Part shown: one piece after another, positions 51,695 through 61,975 of the stretch
How the letters are laid out: every line of letters starts with the position of its first letter
How positions within the stretch are numbered: the stretch's first letter is position 1
Assembly (NCBI GenBank): GCA_963971535.1
Contig: OZ020601.1
Location: 18,540,767-18,604,766 of the forward strand
DNA: 64,000 nucleotides
Origin: Notolepis coatsorum
Lineage: Eukaryota > Chordata > Actinopteri > Aulopiformes > Paralepididae
Direction of reading: 5' to 3'
The notes under the pieces: model-generated
What the model was told of the DNA's origin: nothing
The model's database searches: none
Seen by the model: the letters and a program-made list of their open reading frames with translations, nothing else
Made by a program: the position numbers and the translations under genes

Positions 51695-52010
51695 ATTTAC
51701 ATTTAGTCATTTAGCTGACGCTTTTATCCAAAGCAACTTACAAGTTCTGTACGACAAGTCATCAGGAAGGGCACAACTCTATCAGCTGAGTAACACTGTT
51801 CATCAAAGTGTTGAGTGTTACAGTGTAGGGTTACTAGGTTAGTACATTAGGACAAGACAGTAAGGTTAGTTATGGTTGGAATATATATATAGATTTTTTC
51901 ATTTCAGATAATGGTTGAAGAAATGCGTCTTTAGTCGACGGCGAAAGATTGGACGGTTTCGGCTGTCCTAACTGGGGTGGGCAGTTCGTTCCACCATTGT
52001 GTGACGACTA
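51695..52010 (-). repeat. SINE/LINE-type repeat, 3' part
   Basis: On the minus strand the end reads TTGCTTTGGATAAAAGCGTC AGCTAAATGACTAAATG, a 3' tail shared by many fish SINEs and LINEs. Upstream (51931-52010) lies WNELPTPVRTAE-like coding sequence of a kind often seen in such repeats. Confidence 0.6.
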
Positions 52011-52126
52011 GTGAATGAAGCGAATAAGGCACTCTGTCGGAGCTGTTTTTTGCAGGCTGTGTGATGTATGGCCGTAGAGGCAGCTCTCTGCGTAGGAGCG
52101 TGACGAAAGATCTCACGGAGCCACTT

Positions 52127-52950
52127 TCAGTTCGGGCACAGCTCATCCTGGCAGAGGGAGGGCATGTTCTCCTGAGAGGCTTCTGTATCGCCCCCTCTGT
52201 CCAGAGCGACCATGTCCATGACCATGGATTCGTATGTCCCCCTCGGGCGCCTCACACAGAGACCCGTGAGGACAAGCATGCAGACGCACGCGGCCAGGAG
52301 AAGCGAAACCACCACCAGCTCACTATGGTAATTCTTAACACTTAGGGCTCGGTCGGAATTGACAGTGTCACCGCGCTGGTCATGCCTAGACTGGAGGTCA
52401 TCGGTCGGGTCAGTCGAGGGCAAGTCCTCCCCATTCCTCCCCATGAGGTCCAAACTCACATCTTCTTCATCGGTTCGAATGAGGTAGTTGTACGTGGTAG
52501 GTTCGAATCCCATGTCTTCCTCGTGGGATGGGATCCGAACGGAGATGGGCTCTGTCCCCACCTCTTCCTCTGTATCTTTACGAGGTTCCCTTGTAGTGGC
52601 CATTGGCTCCTGACTACTTCCTGACTTCTTTGGAGTGTCGGTACCGGTCTCCTTGTGGACAGATGTAGCAGCAGTCCCACTTGGCATCTGCTGGGGCTCC
52701 AACGAGCGAGGAGAGGCTCTCTGTCTGACGTCGTAGCTTGCGACAATCTCTTCATGTCCGTCTTCCACTGAGACACAGTGGTAGATTCCGAGGGTTTCCG
52801 GAGCAGCCAGGAACGCAAGGGTGTCGTTTGCCAACTGGAGATAAAGGTTTTGGGTGCTGTGTTCGGGAGTCGTCCAGAGAGCAGCTGCCAGGTTGGAAGG
52901 TTTCGAACACTGCAGCCTCACAACTTCATTCTGTTGGGTGTATTCTTGTA
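52127..52950 (-). CDS. Semaphorin-4-like terminal exon (Ig, TM, tail)
   Basis: The acceptor GTCTTCCAG ends at 52951. The exon encodes about 274 residues to a stop at 52127. First is an Ig-like domain with LQCSKPSNLAAALWTTPEHS, YLQLANDTLAFLAAPETLGI and YHCVSVEDGHEEIVASYDVR (the Cys pair and DxGxYxC-like motif). Then comes a stalk of about 120 residues, Pro/Thr/Glu-rich and acidic, and a transmembrane segment SELVVVSLLLAACVCMLVLT followed by a basic CVRRPRG stop and a 40-residue cytoplasmic tail. This order is that of the last exon of class 4 transmembrane semaphorins, which signal through plexins at the cell surface. The sema and PSI exons are not in the window and should lie beyond the right edge if the gene is real. 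The exon starts with two bases of a split codon. A shortened duplicate is at 21932-22314. Confidence 0.78.
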
Positions 52951-53046
52951 CTGGAAGACAAAGAACGTCGGCACTAAATAGAGTTGTAGAGAAAATGTGA
53001 CTCAAACATGAAGTTATATCAGAGTCTAGTGATACAGTAATGGTGG

Positions 53047-53049
53047 CTC

Positions 53050-53125
<76 letters not shown>
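53047..53125. repeat. TTGA tetranucleotide microsatellite
   Basis: About 19 units of TTGA, adjacent to the 49-bp minisatellite. A shorter version (about three units) is at 22340-22352 beside the other semaphorin exon copy. Confidence 0.9.
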
Positions 53126-53127
<2 letters not shown>

Positions 53128-53625
53128 AACTCAGTTACATACTGAGGTAAAGAGGTTAGTGGCAATGTTTTACATTAAAAACAGTTACATACTGAGGTAG
53201 GAAGGTTAGTGATCATGTTTATAAAAAAAAAGAAAAAAGTAACATACTGAGGTAGAGAGGTTAGTGATCATGTTTTAAATTAAAAACAGTTACACACTGA
53301 GGTCGGGAGGTTTGTGATCATGTTAAAAAAAAATTATAATAATAATAAAAAACGGTTACATACTGAGGTAGAGAGATTTGTGATCATGTTTTACATTAAA
53401 ACAGTTACTGAGGTAGGGAGGTTTGTGATCATGTTTTAAATTAAAAACTGTTAAATTTTTTTTTTATATTTAAAACAGTTACATACTGAGGTAGATAGGT
53501 TAGTGATAATGTTTTACATTAAAAACAGTTACATACTGAGGTAGAGAAGTTAGTGATAATGTTTTAAATAAAAAAAACAGTTGCATACTGAGGTAGAGAG
53601 GTTAGTGGCAATGTTTTACATTAAC
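53126..53625 (+). repeat. 49-bp minisatellite, second locus
   Basis: About ten units of the satellite seen at 22427-22707, with more A/T indels. It starts right after the TTGA run and ends at a TTAACTCATTCAGCGCCAAT motif. Confidence 0.9.
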
Positions 53626-53740
53626 TCATTCAGCGCCAATCACGAATAAAGTCGGGTTATCTCGCCAGCAGTTGAGCGCCAAACCCGAGAAAAGTTGGGT
53701 TTTGGTCATTTGATCTTTTTCCTTTGATATCTGTTATAAA
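53622..53740 (+). mobile_element. Possible piggyBac-like element end
   Basis: TTAACTCATTCAGCGCCAAT followed by a repeated GCGCCAA and CGGGTTATCTCG/CCCGAGAAAAGT motifs has the form of piggyBac-type termini. The other end was not found. Confidence 0.3.
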
Positions 53741-54460
53741 TCTTATAGCTTTACGCTCTGCTCTATTGGAACTATCCCTTTAATCCATTCTAATAATGAA
53801 AAAACGTTCTCCACATGTACACCACTATTCACCTCCGCCTGGCCACACCCACATCCGCTCCTATATAAGTGGCGCCATGGCCACACAATCAGCTCCTTCC
53901 CTACTTTCACCACGAGAAGTTTGTGTATACACCGCTTTAGTTTAGTGCTGAAGTAGTTAGTTAGTAAAGGAGCTGCGTTGACATTGTATCTTTGTTTTTT
54001 CTCTCTCACAAATTTTCGAGAAAATAAAGCGATAATGTCTTCACCACCGGAGAGTCTAGAAGATGATGATCATTCTGACCTCCACCGGCGATTTGCATTG
54101 GGGCGCGCGTCACTGAGAAATCCCCGCCGGCATTGTCTCCGGCTCTGCAGCTGGATACTATGCCTCGAGAGGCGGTCGGCTGTGTGAGAGCTGACGGTCT
54201 CTCTGGGGGGGTGATGTTTTGCGACGCGAGCCTCAGGTGTGTCAGTTGTGAGGGGACAACTGCGCAGCTTGCGTAAGGTCGGCTCCAGGCTAGAATCCCT
54301 TCGTTAGCGGCGTGTGGGGTTCTAGTTTGATGCCCCACGATAAAACAGTGCTCATCCTCAGTGAGGTCGTAGCTTTGTTTTCCTGGGGCCGTGATTCCGA
54401 GTCTGCGGTTCAAGTCCCCGGGTCTCTGAAAAACGGATACCCTCTGCCACCGCGCTGGCC
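53741..54460 (+). other. Retroelement-like leader and short ORF, unassigned
   Basis: A TATA-like CTCCTATATAAGTGG at 53858-53872 is followed about 160 bases later by ATG at 54035. It starts a 50-residue acidic then basic peptide (MSSPPESLEDDDHSDLHRRF). An alternative frame reads FCDASLRCVSCEGTTAQLA, a possible Cys-bearing gag remnant. The layout suggests the 5' end of a retroelement, but no RT or integrase follows. Confidence 0.3.
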
Positions 54461-54671
54461 CCGTTTTTATTTTATTTTTTAGATATATTTGTTTGCGTTT
54501 ATCGCTTTTTACTACTGGGCAGTCCAGTAGAGAGGGAGAGAGGAGGAACGGGAGACAGAGTGGGGGGAAGACATTCGGCAAATAACGACGGGTCCGGGAA
54601 TCGAACCCGGGACGGCCGTGCCGTGACTCAGCGCGTTATGTGGTTCGCCACTGGGGCGCCCTGGCCCCGCT
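54461..54671 (-). mobile_element. tRNA-derived SINE, copy 1
   Basis: Minus strand: head GGGGCGCCCCAGTGGCGAAC-like, B box GGGTTCGATTCCC, then TTTGCCGAATGTCTTCCCCC, CTGGACTGCCCAGTAG and TAAACGCAAACA. Flanked by duplications CTGGCCCCG at 54461-54469 and 54660-54668. A second copy of this family is at 56275-56478. Confidence 0.82.
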
Positions 54672-55429
54672 TTTCAAGACGAAAACACCCGGCACGGAGG
54701 ATGCGAGCTTGGTGTTTCATTATGAGAATATCTCCGAGCTCAGGACGGCTGCAGCCCGTGTACAACGGGGCTTACTGCCGATGCCGCTGTGTCTGGTAAA
54801 CCGTTCTGTGAGAGGGACGTGTGTTGCCTTTTTCCCTTTTTCTTTTGGATAAAAAGAGGAAGAGACAGCGGCTGTCTGGAGTGTTGGCCTGTATCGCTAT
54901 TCCTCACGTTATACAGCTTCAGTAGTAGCTGTTAGCCAGTTAGCTGTTAGGCTAAGTCGTTAGCTGGCCACTACATTAGGCTAGAAACATTAGCTTGATG
55001 CTATCAGTCAGCCTGGAGTTAGCTGTTAGCTTGTGCTACAACCATTGGCGCTAGGGGTGCACCGATATATCGGTCGGGTATCGGTATCGGCCGATAAGTG
55101 CCTTGTTGACTGCCATCGGCCTTTCGGCCGATAAGCTCAAATGTGCCGATGGCAGTAGCCGATAAATATCCATCAATTTGTGTCGCGTCAATCCGGCCCA
55201 CATGTTCAAACTTTGAAAAAAGTTTCAGTCAAGCGACCTGCACAACGCCGCCCCCACACACACATGCTACTGCATCAAAGTTACTTATGATTAACAAAGG
55301 CATTCGTTTTGTGGCATTAACGTTAGATATAGTTACACGTTCAATAACATCAGCATATTATTTACCCGACCATAGCAAGCATTGTTGGTCTTTCATATCT
55401 CTCAGTTCCTTCCTTTGCTCAGAGAGCCC

Positions 55430-55475
55430 GTACTGAATTGTACCCATTCTGCAATCTGTTAATAAAGTTTTCAAT
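55430..55475 (+). repeat. LINE 3'-terminal fragment
   Basis: TGTACCCATTCTGCAATCTG TTAATAAAGTTTTCAATCAG, same family as the tails at 10976 and 37827. Confidence 0.75.
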
Positions 55476-56274
55476 CAGAAAAATGTATAGAAAAGCTTTT
55501 ATTATAACATTCGTTGCAGTAAAATCATTATGCCTCATTTAGTACTCCTGCGGAGCGCTGGTAATCTACTCGTGGGCCGCAGGGAGCTAACTTTATTAGC
55601 TTTGTTGTTGAGCGCTCGTCAAAATCAATGGCGGACTTCCCGGAAGTAAAAAACGAATAAGCGATTGCCGATTGGTGGTAAGAACAGCAGGAGGTGGGTG
55701 CTAGCGGTGTGACGTAATTGGCAGAATCGACTGTCAATCAAAATGGTTCTGTTGTACCTGACACGACACATGCATTGCAAACTCAGATTATGGAGATATT
55801 ACTGGAGAACATGGAGCTTTGTTTGAGAGAGATACAGTGAGTGCTGTCTCTTAAACTCTTAAAACTCATACACTTTTTTGTCTTTTTAGTCAAGTTAGTC
55901 TGTTGAAGATGAAAGCCAGTGGGTATTGTATGACTCAGACTTCAGCAATAATCATGAGCATTATAAAATATATAAAAAACACACATGGCATGATGGAATA
56001 CCATAAACATATTTCTTGATGTTTCCTTTTTTAAGTAAGTAAAGAGGCCTATGTTGATATCGGTGAGCACAATTTGTAACACAAAAAGAGAGACGTGTAG
56101 CCTATTTATTTATTTAATATTTTATTTATTCATTTTATTATTATTATTTTATTTGTTGCCATGCCTAAAATAATAGTCAAGCATAGGGCTAACACATTTT
56201 CATAAACAATAATATAATTTTTTGTTATAGTTATAATAAAAGTTTTTCTATACATTTGTCTGATTGATTGATTG

Positions 56275-56478
56275 AAAACTTTATTTAATTTTTTTTTAAA
56301 GATTTATTTTTTGGCGTTTTATCGCTTTATTACTGGGCAGTCCAGTAGGGAGAGACAGAGGAGAAATGGGAGACAGAGTGGGGGGAAGACATTCGGGAAA
56401 TAACGACGGATTCGGGAATCGAACCCGGGTCGCCCGTGTCGCGGGTGAGCGCGCTATGTGATTCGCCACTGGGGCGCC
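56275..56478 (-). mobile_element. tRNA-derived SINE, copy 2
   Basis: Same family as 54461-54671 (B box GGGTTCGATTCCC on the minus strand, GAATGTCTTCCCCCCACTC body). Duplications GATTGAAAACTTTATT lie immediately on both sides (about 56269-56284 and 56479-56494). It landed inside the LINE tail. Confidence 0.85.
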
Positions 56479-56540
56479 CCGATTGAAAACTTTATTAACA
56501 GATTGCAGAATGGGTACAATACAGTACAGCTCAATACAAC
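56479..56540 (-). repeat. LINE 3'-terminal fragment
   Basis: Minus strand TGTACCCATTCTGCAATCTG TTAATAAAG. Inverted relative to 55430-55475; both are followed by matching AATGTATAGAAAAGCTTTTA-like sequence on the inner side. Confidence 0.7.
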
Positions 56541-56824
56541 AACAGTGCTAAGACTGGAGGATGAAGACCAGAAAAAGACTTTCGGCTTTTTTACATAAGG
56601 GTCCTCCATTTTCAATTCATCAAAATATTTAGAGACATAAAAATATACAGTAGTTTCATAATTTTTTTTTTTAATTAATTTTTTTTTTTAATATTTATTT
56701 ATTATTATATAATTTTTTGCCACATAGGCCTATATCGGTATCGGTATCGGCCAATTGTGTTAGTTGAACAATCGGTATCGGTATCGGCCGCAAATTTTCA
56801 TATCGGTGCATCCCTAATTGGCGC

Positions 56825-57154
56825 TATAGCCGTGAGGAAGTAGCGGGCCCTGAGCACTCTGACTACGGCATCATCTCTGGCAGGAGATGTCGTCGGGCCT
56901 GCACCATGACTGGCCGCAGGATGGGGGCGTCGCGCCGGAGCGAGGCTCCAGCCGCCGCCGCTTCTGGCCCCACCAGCGAGAGGCCTCGTCAACGTGGTAG
57001 ACCAACCTGTGTTTGCGGCCATTTCGTCCTGCGTACGGGGGTGCAGGTAGGTGTCCGTAGGACATTACCCCACTCTTCCTTCCTCCCCCTCCCGAATGTT
57101 TTTGGTTAATAACAATGCCTTTGTTTAACAAAACATATGTTACTTCACTGCATT
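56825..57154. other. Resumed unassigned retroelement-like sequence
   Basis: Continues the sequence interrupted by the hAT at 55052-56816. GC-rich, with a short plus-strand frame at 56906-57109 that lacks any known domain. Confidence 0.35.
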
Positions 57155-58660
57155 GGGAGATACGACGTGTGCTGTGTGAACTCGCAGCTACAAATGCTTG
57201 GAGTCTTGTACAGTTTCTTTGAAAATTGTTTTGGTCGCTATTTTGTATAGCTTAGGTTCTAGCATTTGGCCAAGGCTTATGTCTTTCTCTCTACTTGAAA
57301 ACAGTGTTTTTTTTTTTAAACTTAAATTTGTATTAACATTTAGAAAATAGACAAACAACACTTACACAAAAATGGATCCCATAACACAATATGAAAGAAT
57401 GCAGTGAACATAAATGGTTACATGAATAGCATTGTTGGTTATATGTTTCCACTACAGTTGTTTTTCCAGGCACTTAATACAAAGACTGATTGTATACCGC
57501 CCTTGAACAGGTATAGACAAATTTAATACCTACTCAAAAGGATTAGATACTGACTAAGGCAAATATGTATGGTATATATGGGTCCAGTGACCCTCCTTGA
57601 ATTTCTTTCTTCTCTTATCCTTCACCCTTTCTATTCCTTTTATACTAGATTTCTCTTTGCCTTTTGATTCACCCATTTACAAACCACATCTTCCTTGATT
57701 ATTAATACAACATTGTTAAACAGACATAAATAATAAAGTACAAAAAATTTAATACAATTGTAATACCCAAAAAAAAATAAAAAAAAAATCAGAAAATACT
57801 AACTAAGTCAAAAGTGTGTGACATGGGTTCAGAGACCCTCCTTGAACCTCTTTCCTCCTTTACCCTTCGCCCTCTTGTGATGCATTTGGTTCTTCCTCTG
57901 TGATGTCGTTTTCGTTCCCCTTGTAATCCTCCCACTTTCCCCATCTTTCTCCAAATTTCTCTTCCTGTAACCTCAGCATGTGTGTTATCCTCTCCATATC
58001 CTGTATCTCCTCCACTATTCCTACCCATTGTGCTATTGTCGGTGGGTCTTCTTTGTACCACAGTCTTGTTATTGCTTTTCTGGCCGCTATCAACATTATC
58101 TTTATTAAATAATTGTCCCCCCCTTGTATTCCCTCGTGTGTCAGGTCTCCTAAGTAAAGCACCAGTCCTGTTTGTGGTAACCCGTATCCTAATATTCTGA
58201 TCATTGCCTCCCCTATCTCCTCCCAATATCCCTTCAACAGCGTTCTTTTTACGTGAGTAAAAATGAACTGTTTTTTTTTATTGTATGATGAGAAGTTGTG
58301 TGTGTGTTCATGTAACGTTTAGGCAACGTGGCTTGAGTCCACAACTGGCTGGGTGTTAACCTACAGAGTTGTACATAGTGGCATATGACCAAGGGCTTGA
58401 GTCCCTCTCTTAGCTTGTTATTTTTTCTTTGCTTAAGGGTAATGATAAAAATAACGGGTGGCAAGTTTTTCACACATAAGCCAGAGCCGTGGATAAAACC
58501 CGTTTTTTACACAAACAAGGTTATCGGTTGTGGATGGCGTGCATGATGTACAGCTTTTACTCTACAGGTGAGTATGTGCTTCATCTGGCGCACCATGCAC
58601 CTGGTGTCACGGCTCTGCTTTCTTTTGGCGTCGTATCAGGGGTGAGGTGGTGAGGGGGTG
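57155..58660 (+). repeat. Direct repeat copy 1 (split by L1)
   Basis: 57155-57308 and about 58250-58660 together align with 61378-61975, sharing TTTTGGTCGCTATT, CACAACTGG, CACACATAAGCC, CAAACAAGG/CAAACGAGG and GTGTCACGGCTCTGCTTT blocks at roughly 75-80% by eye. An L1 fragment lies between the two parts. The nature of the repeated unit is unknown. Confidence 0.7.
57309..58246 (-). mobile_element. L1-type LINE 3' fragment
   Basis: The minus-strand frame 57860-58237 encodes MKGYWEEIGEAMIRILGYGL, LYLGDL, LIKIMLIAARKAITRLWYKE and PPTIAQWVGIVEEIQDMERI, the conserved C-terminal region of L1-type ORF2 proteins. Translation ends near 57860. The element ends in an A run (plus-strand T run at 57309-57317). 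AACAGTGTT and AACAGCGTT at the two sides look like a slightly diverged target duplication. Confidence 0.75.
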
Positions 58661-58661
58661 G

Positions 58662-61375
58662 GTAAAAAACGTTGATTCGTGTGTTGACACCACCCAAAGT
58701 GATTCAAATCAGGCAACATAAGAAAATGAATGTGGATCAATTTATCAATGACCTAATCTCAATCAACTGGGATAGGTATCAATTAATACCAAATGTTCAA
58801 GACTCTTGGGATTTCTTTTACTCCGAATTTTCTGAAGTGTTGGATAGGCATGCTCCACTAAAATCTGTTAAAGTTAAGGGAAGTCATCTTCCATGGATAA
58901 CACCAGATCTTATAAGCAGCTTCAGGCATAGGGATCGAGTCTGGGCCAGATTCCGAAAAGACAAGGACCCAGTTGTCTGGGAGGAGTATAAACGGCTGAG
59001 AAATGTTAGCAAGACTATGGTCAGAAATGCCAAATCCAATTATTTTAAGGACTCCTTAGCTCGTGATTTCAAAAATCCCAAACAATTCTGGAATAAGATA
59101 AACTTTAACTGGTGTATCCAAAAATAATATTATTGACCAGATAAAAGTGAACACTATTATACGAGATCCACAGCTGATTGCACAGTCATTCATCCAGCAT
59201 TTTTCATCTGTCACTGCTGCATCATCACTCGATCCCGTGTCTGATCTCTTCAGTAATAGGCCTCCTGATCATAGCTTCTCTTTTATGAAAATTTTACCTT
59301 TGGAAGTCTTTGATGCCATCAATAGCCTAAAAGTAAGTGGTGGTCCTGGATTAGATGGTTTAGAACCTAAGTTCCTCAAACTTGCATCCCATATTCTAAT
59401 GTACCCATTATGTGATCTGTTTAATATGTCACTGTCCACATTCGAAATGCCTGACATATGGAAGTGCTCTCGTATTACCCCGTTGCATAAAGGTGGAGAT
59501 GCACTTGAAATGAATAATTATAGACCAATCGCAATTATTTGTTCTATTGCCAAAGTGTTTGAGAAATTGATATATAATCAGCTCTCTAAATTTCTTGACA
59601 AGTACAATATTTTATCACCTCATCAATCTGGTTTTAGGTCAAAATTCTCAACATCAACAGCTCTATTAAAGCTTACAAACGACATCTTTTCTGCAACTAA
59701 CGATGGTAAATTAACTGGTGCAATTTTTATCGATCTGAGCAAAGCCTTCGACTTAGTTGACCACCACCTACTTCTAGATAAACTTCACTCTGTTGGCCTA
59801 TCACGCAATGCATTACTCTGGTTCAATACATACCTTCATAATAGAAAACAATGTGTTGTCATCCAAGGGTTCAAATCGGATACAATGGTCCAAGAACGTG
59901 GTGTGCCGCAAGGTTCAACCCTTGGTCCACTTCATTTTTCAATATTTATAAATAATATACCTTCTGTCTGTTCTGATTGCAGCGTTCATCTTTATGCAGA
60001 TGATACAGTGTTGTATACATCCAAAAATAATGTAGCACAGATTCAATCAGCCTTACAATATGACTTTAAGACACTACAGAAATGGCTTGCTGAAAATAAA
60101 CTAATACTAAACAAAACCAAATCGCACTTTATGATTTTTGGTACTCGGAAAAGACTGAAGGCAACCGAATCTAAGGCATGCGTTATCTTATGTGCCGATA
60201 ATACACCTCTGCATAAAGCTGAACGCATCAAGTATTTGGGAGTATGGCTTGACCCCGAACTCTCATTCAATTTCCATATTACCTCTACTGTTATTAAAAT
60301 GAATCGCAGCATTGGAGCCCTTTATAGAGCTAGACATTGTTTTTGCTTCACTGTTAGAAAGAGACTTGCACAACAACTTATTTTGCCATTAATGGACTAT
60401 GCGGATGTTGTCTATCAAGCTGCTTCCAAAACCCATTTATCACCTCTAAATGTGGCTTACAATAGACTATGCAGATTTGTTCTTGACTGTCCGTTCACAA
60501 CCCACCATTGTACTATGTATCAAACCTTAGACTGGCCTTCTCCTACTTTAAGAAGACAGAGACATTGGCTGCAATTGATTTTCAAATGTATCCATTCTGA
60601 CTATCCTGCTTACCTGAAACAGTTGATGGTCCCTTTCTCTTGCACTTATCGTCTAAGACACTCTGTACAGTATTTTTTCACAGTTTCTCCATTTTCAAAA
60701 GCAATGGCCAAAAAATCTTTCATGTTCAAAGCCCCTTCGGACTGGAACAATCTTCCGGTGTCCATTCGGTCCATATCTTCATTTTACCTCTTTAAAAATG
60801 CTCTTTGTTCTAATTTTATTGGCAAGTGTACATGCTTCCTTGGTGGGGCTCCTGCGCTGGTGAGGGGACGTGGGGCACAGCCGTCCTTTATGCGGGTGTT
60901 ACGGGTTAGCTAGTTGGCTCTACTCCTATTTTTAGGCAGGGGGGGCCGATTGGTTGATTTGGGGCGCTTGTTGGGCAGGTTGATTGCTCCTCTTCTCCTG
61001 CCAGTCCTGGAGCTCAATTTCTATTACATCCTGTATTCTACTCGCCCTTTGAATGTTTTGTTGGGCCTTTCTCGCGGCGGCTGCCTGGCGGTGTCATTGC
61101 AGGGTAAGCATATTTGTTTGCCCTGCGGTGGCAGCGTCATGTGACTGCCGGGGAGTGGGCCTCTTATGATGGAGATTGAGACATATCCTCTTATCCTCTT
61201 ATAATGAGACATATCCTCTTACAATGTGTACTTGTTCTGTTGTGTTTTTGTATGTCCTGTATTTATTAAATTTTTGTTGTTGTGTGTCATGTGTTACATT
61301 GCACAAAATGTGGGACCCTCTCGAAAACGAGATACTGTATCTCAAGTGGTTTTCCCAATAAAAGAATTTCAATAT
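58662..61375 (+). mobile_element. L2-type LINE, 5'-truncated
   Basis: Starts within the linker between endonuclease and RT. The 3' end has GGGACCCTCTCGAAAACGAG then ATACTGTATCTCAAG, a stem typical of L2-type 3' ends, and AATAAAAGAATTTCAATA. It lies exactly between the two direct repeats at 57155-58660 and 61378-61975. Confidence 0.8.
58672..60913 (+). pseudogene. L2-type LINE reverse transcriptase
   Basis: Codons 58672-59127 encode the pre-RT linker (WITPDLISSFRHRDRVWARF). A frameshift near 59120-59147 separates it from a 588-codon open frame, 59147-60913. That frame has SGGPGLDGLEPKFLK, NYRPIAIICSIAKVFEKLI, FIDLSKAFDLVDH with Asp196, RGVPQGSTLGPLHFSIFINN, the YADD box at 283-286, and the C-terminal SFMFKAPSDWNNLP. 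The RT core itself is open. The missing endonuclease and the frameshift make the copy immobile. Confidence 0.85.
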
Positions 61376-61377
61376 TT

Positions 61378-61975
61378 TTTGGGGATACGGTGTAAACCCA
61401 CAGCTACTGCTGGTGTTGCGCTCTTGCTTAGAGGGTGGTGCAGTTTTCTCTGATTATTGCTTTGGTCGCTATTATGTATAACTTAGCAAGGCCTGTAGCT
61501 AGCACTTGGTCGAGGACTTATGTCTTCTCTCTTCCTAAAAGACCGCGTTCTTCTTGCGGTAGTAAGAGTGAACTTTTGCCTTTTTTATTGTGTAAAGAGG
61601 GTTGTGTGTGTTCGTGTTTTACGTTAAGTAAACGTGGCATTGAGTCCACAACTGGGTTGGGTGTTAGCCTACAGAAGTTGTACATATATAGCTCTTGTAC
61701 CAAGGTAATTTGGCCCCTCTCTTTGGTCTGTTATTTTTTTTTTTACTTTAGGGTAAAGGTATACATTTCAGATGGCAAGTTTTCGCACATAAGCCTGAGC
61801 CGTTTATAAAACCTGTTTTTTGCACAAACGAGGTTATCGTCTGTGGCTGGCGTGCAGAATGTGAAGCTATTACCCTAACAGGTATATGCGCTTTCATGTA
61901 GCGTGCTACAACTGGTGTCATGGCTCTGCTTTGTTATTGCATCGTATCGGGGGTGAGGGGTCATAAGGGGTGGAC
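61378..61975 (+). repeat. Direct repeat copy 2
   Basis: Partner of 57155-58660, uninterrupted. It starts GGGGATACGGTGTAAACCCA and ends GGGGTGAGGGGTCATAAGGG. Confidence 0.7.

Larger units (their letters stand above)
55052..56816. mobile_element. hAT element with nested SINE and LINE tails
   Basis: Ends TAGGGGTGCACCGATATATC and, from 56816 on the minus strand, TAGGGATGCACCGATATG. Perfect 8-bp duplications ATTGGCGC at 55044-55051 and 56817-56824. CGGTATCGGCC repeats lie near both ends, as in the element at 23576-33062, and mark the same broad family. Inside are LINE 3' tails facing each other (55430-55475 plus; 56470-56530 minus) and a SINE. No transposase. Confidence 0.92.
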
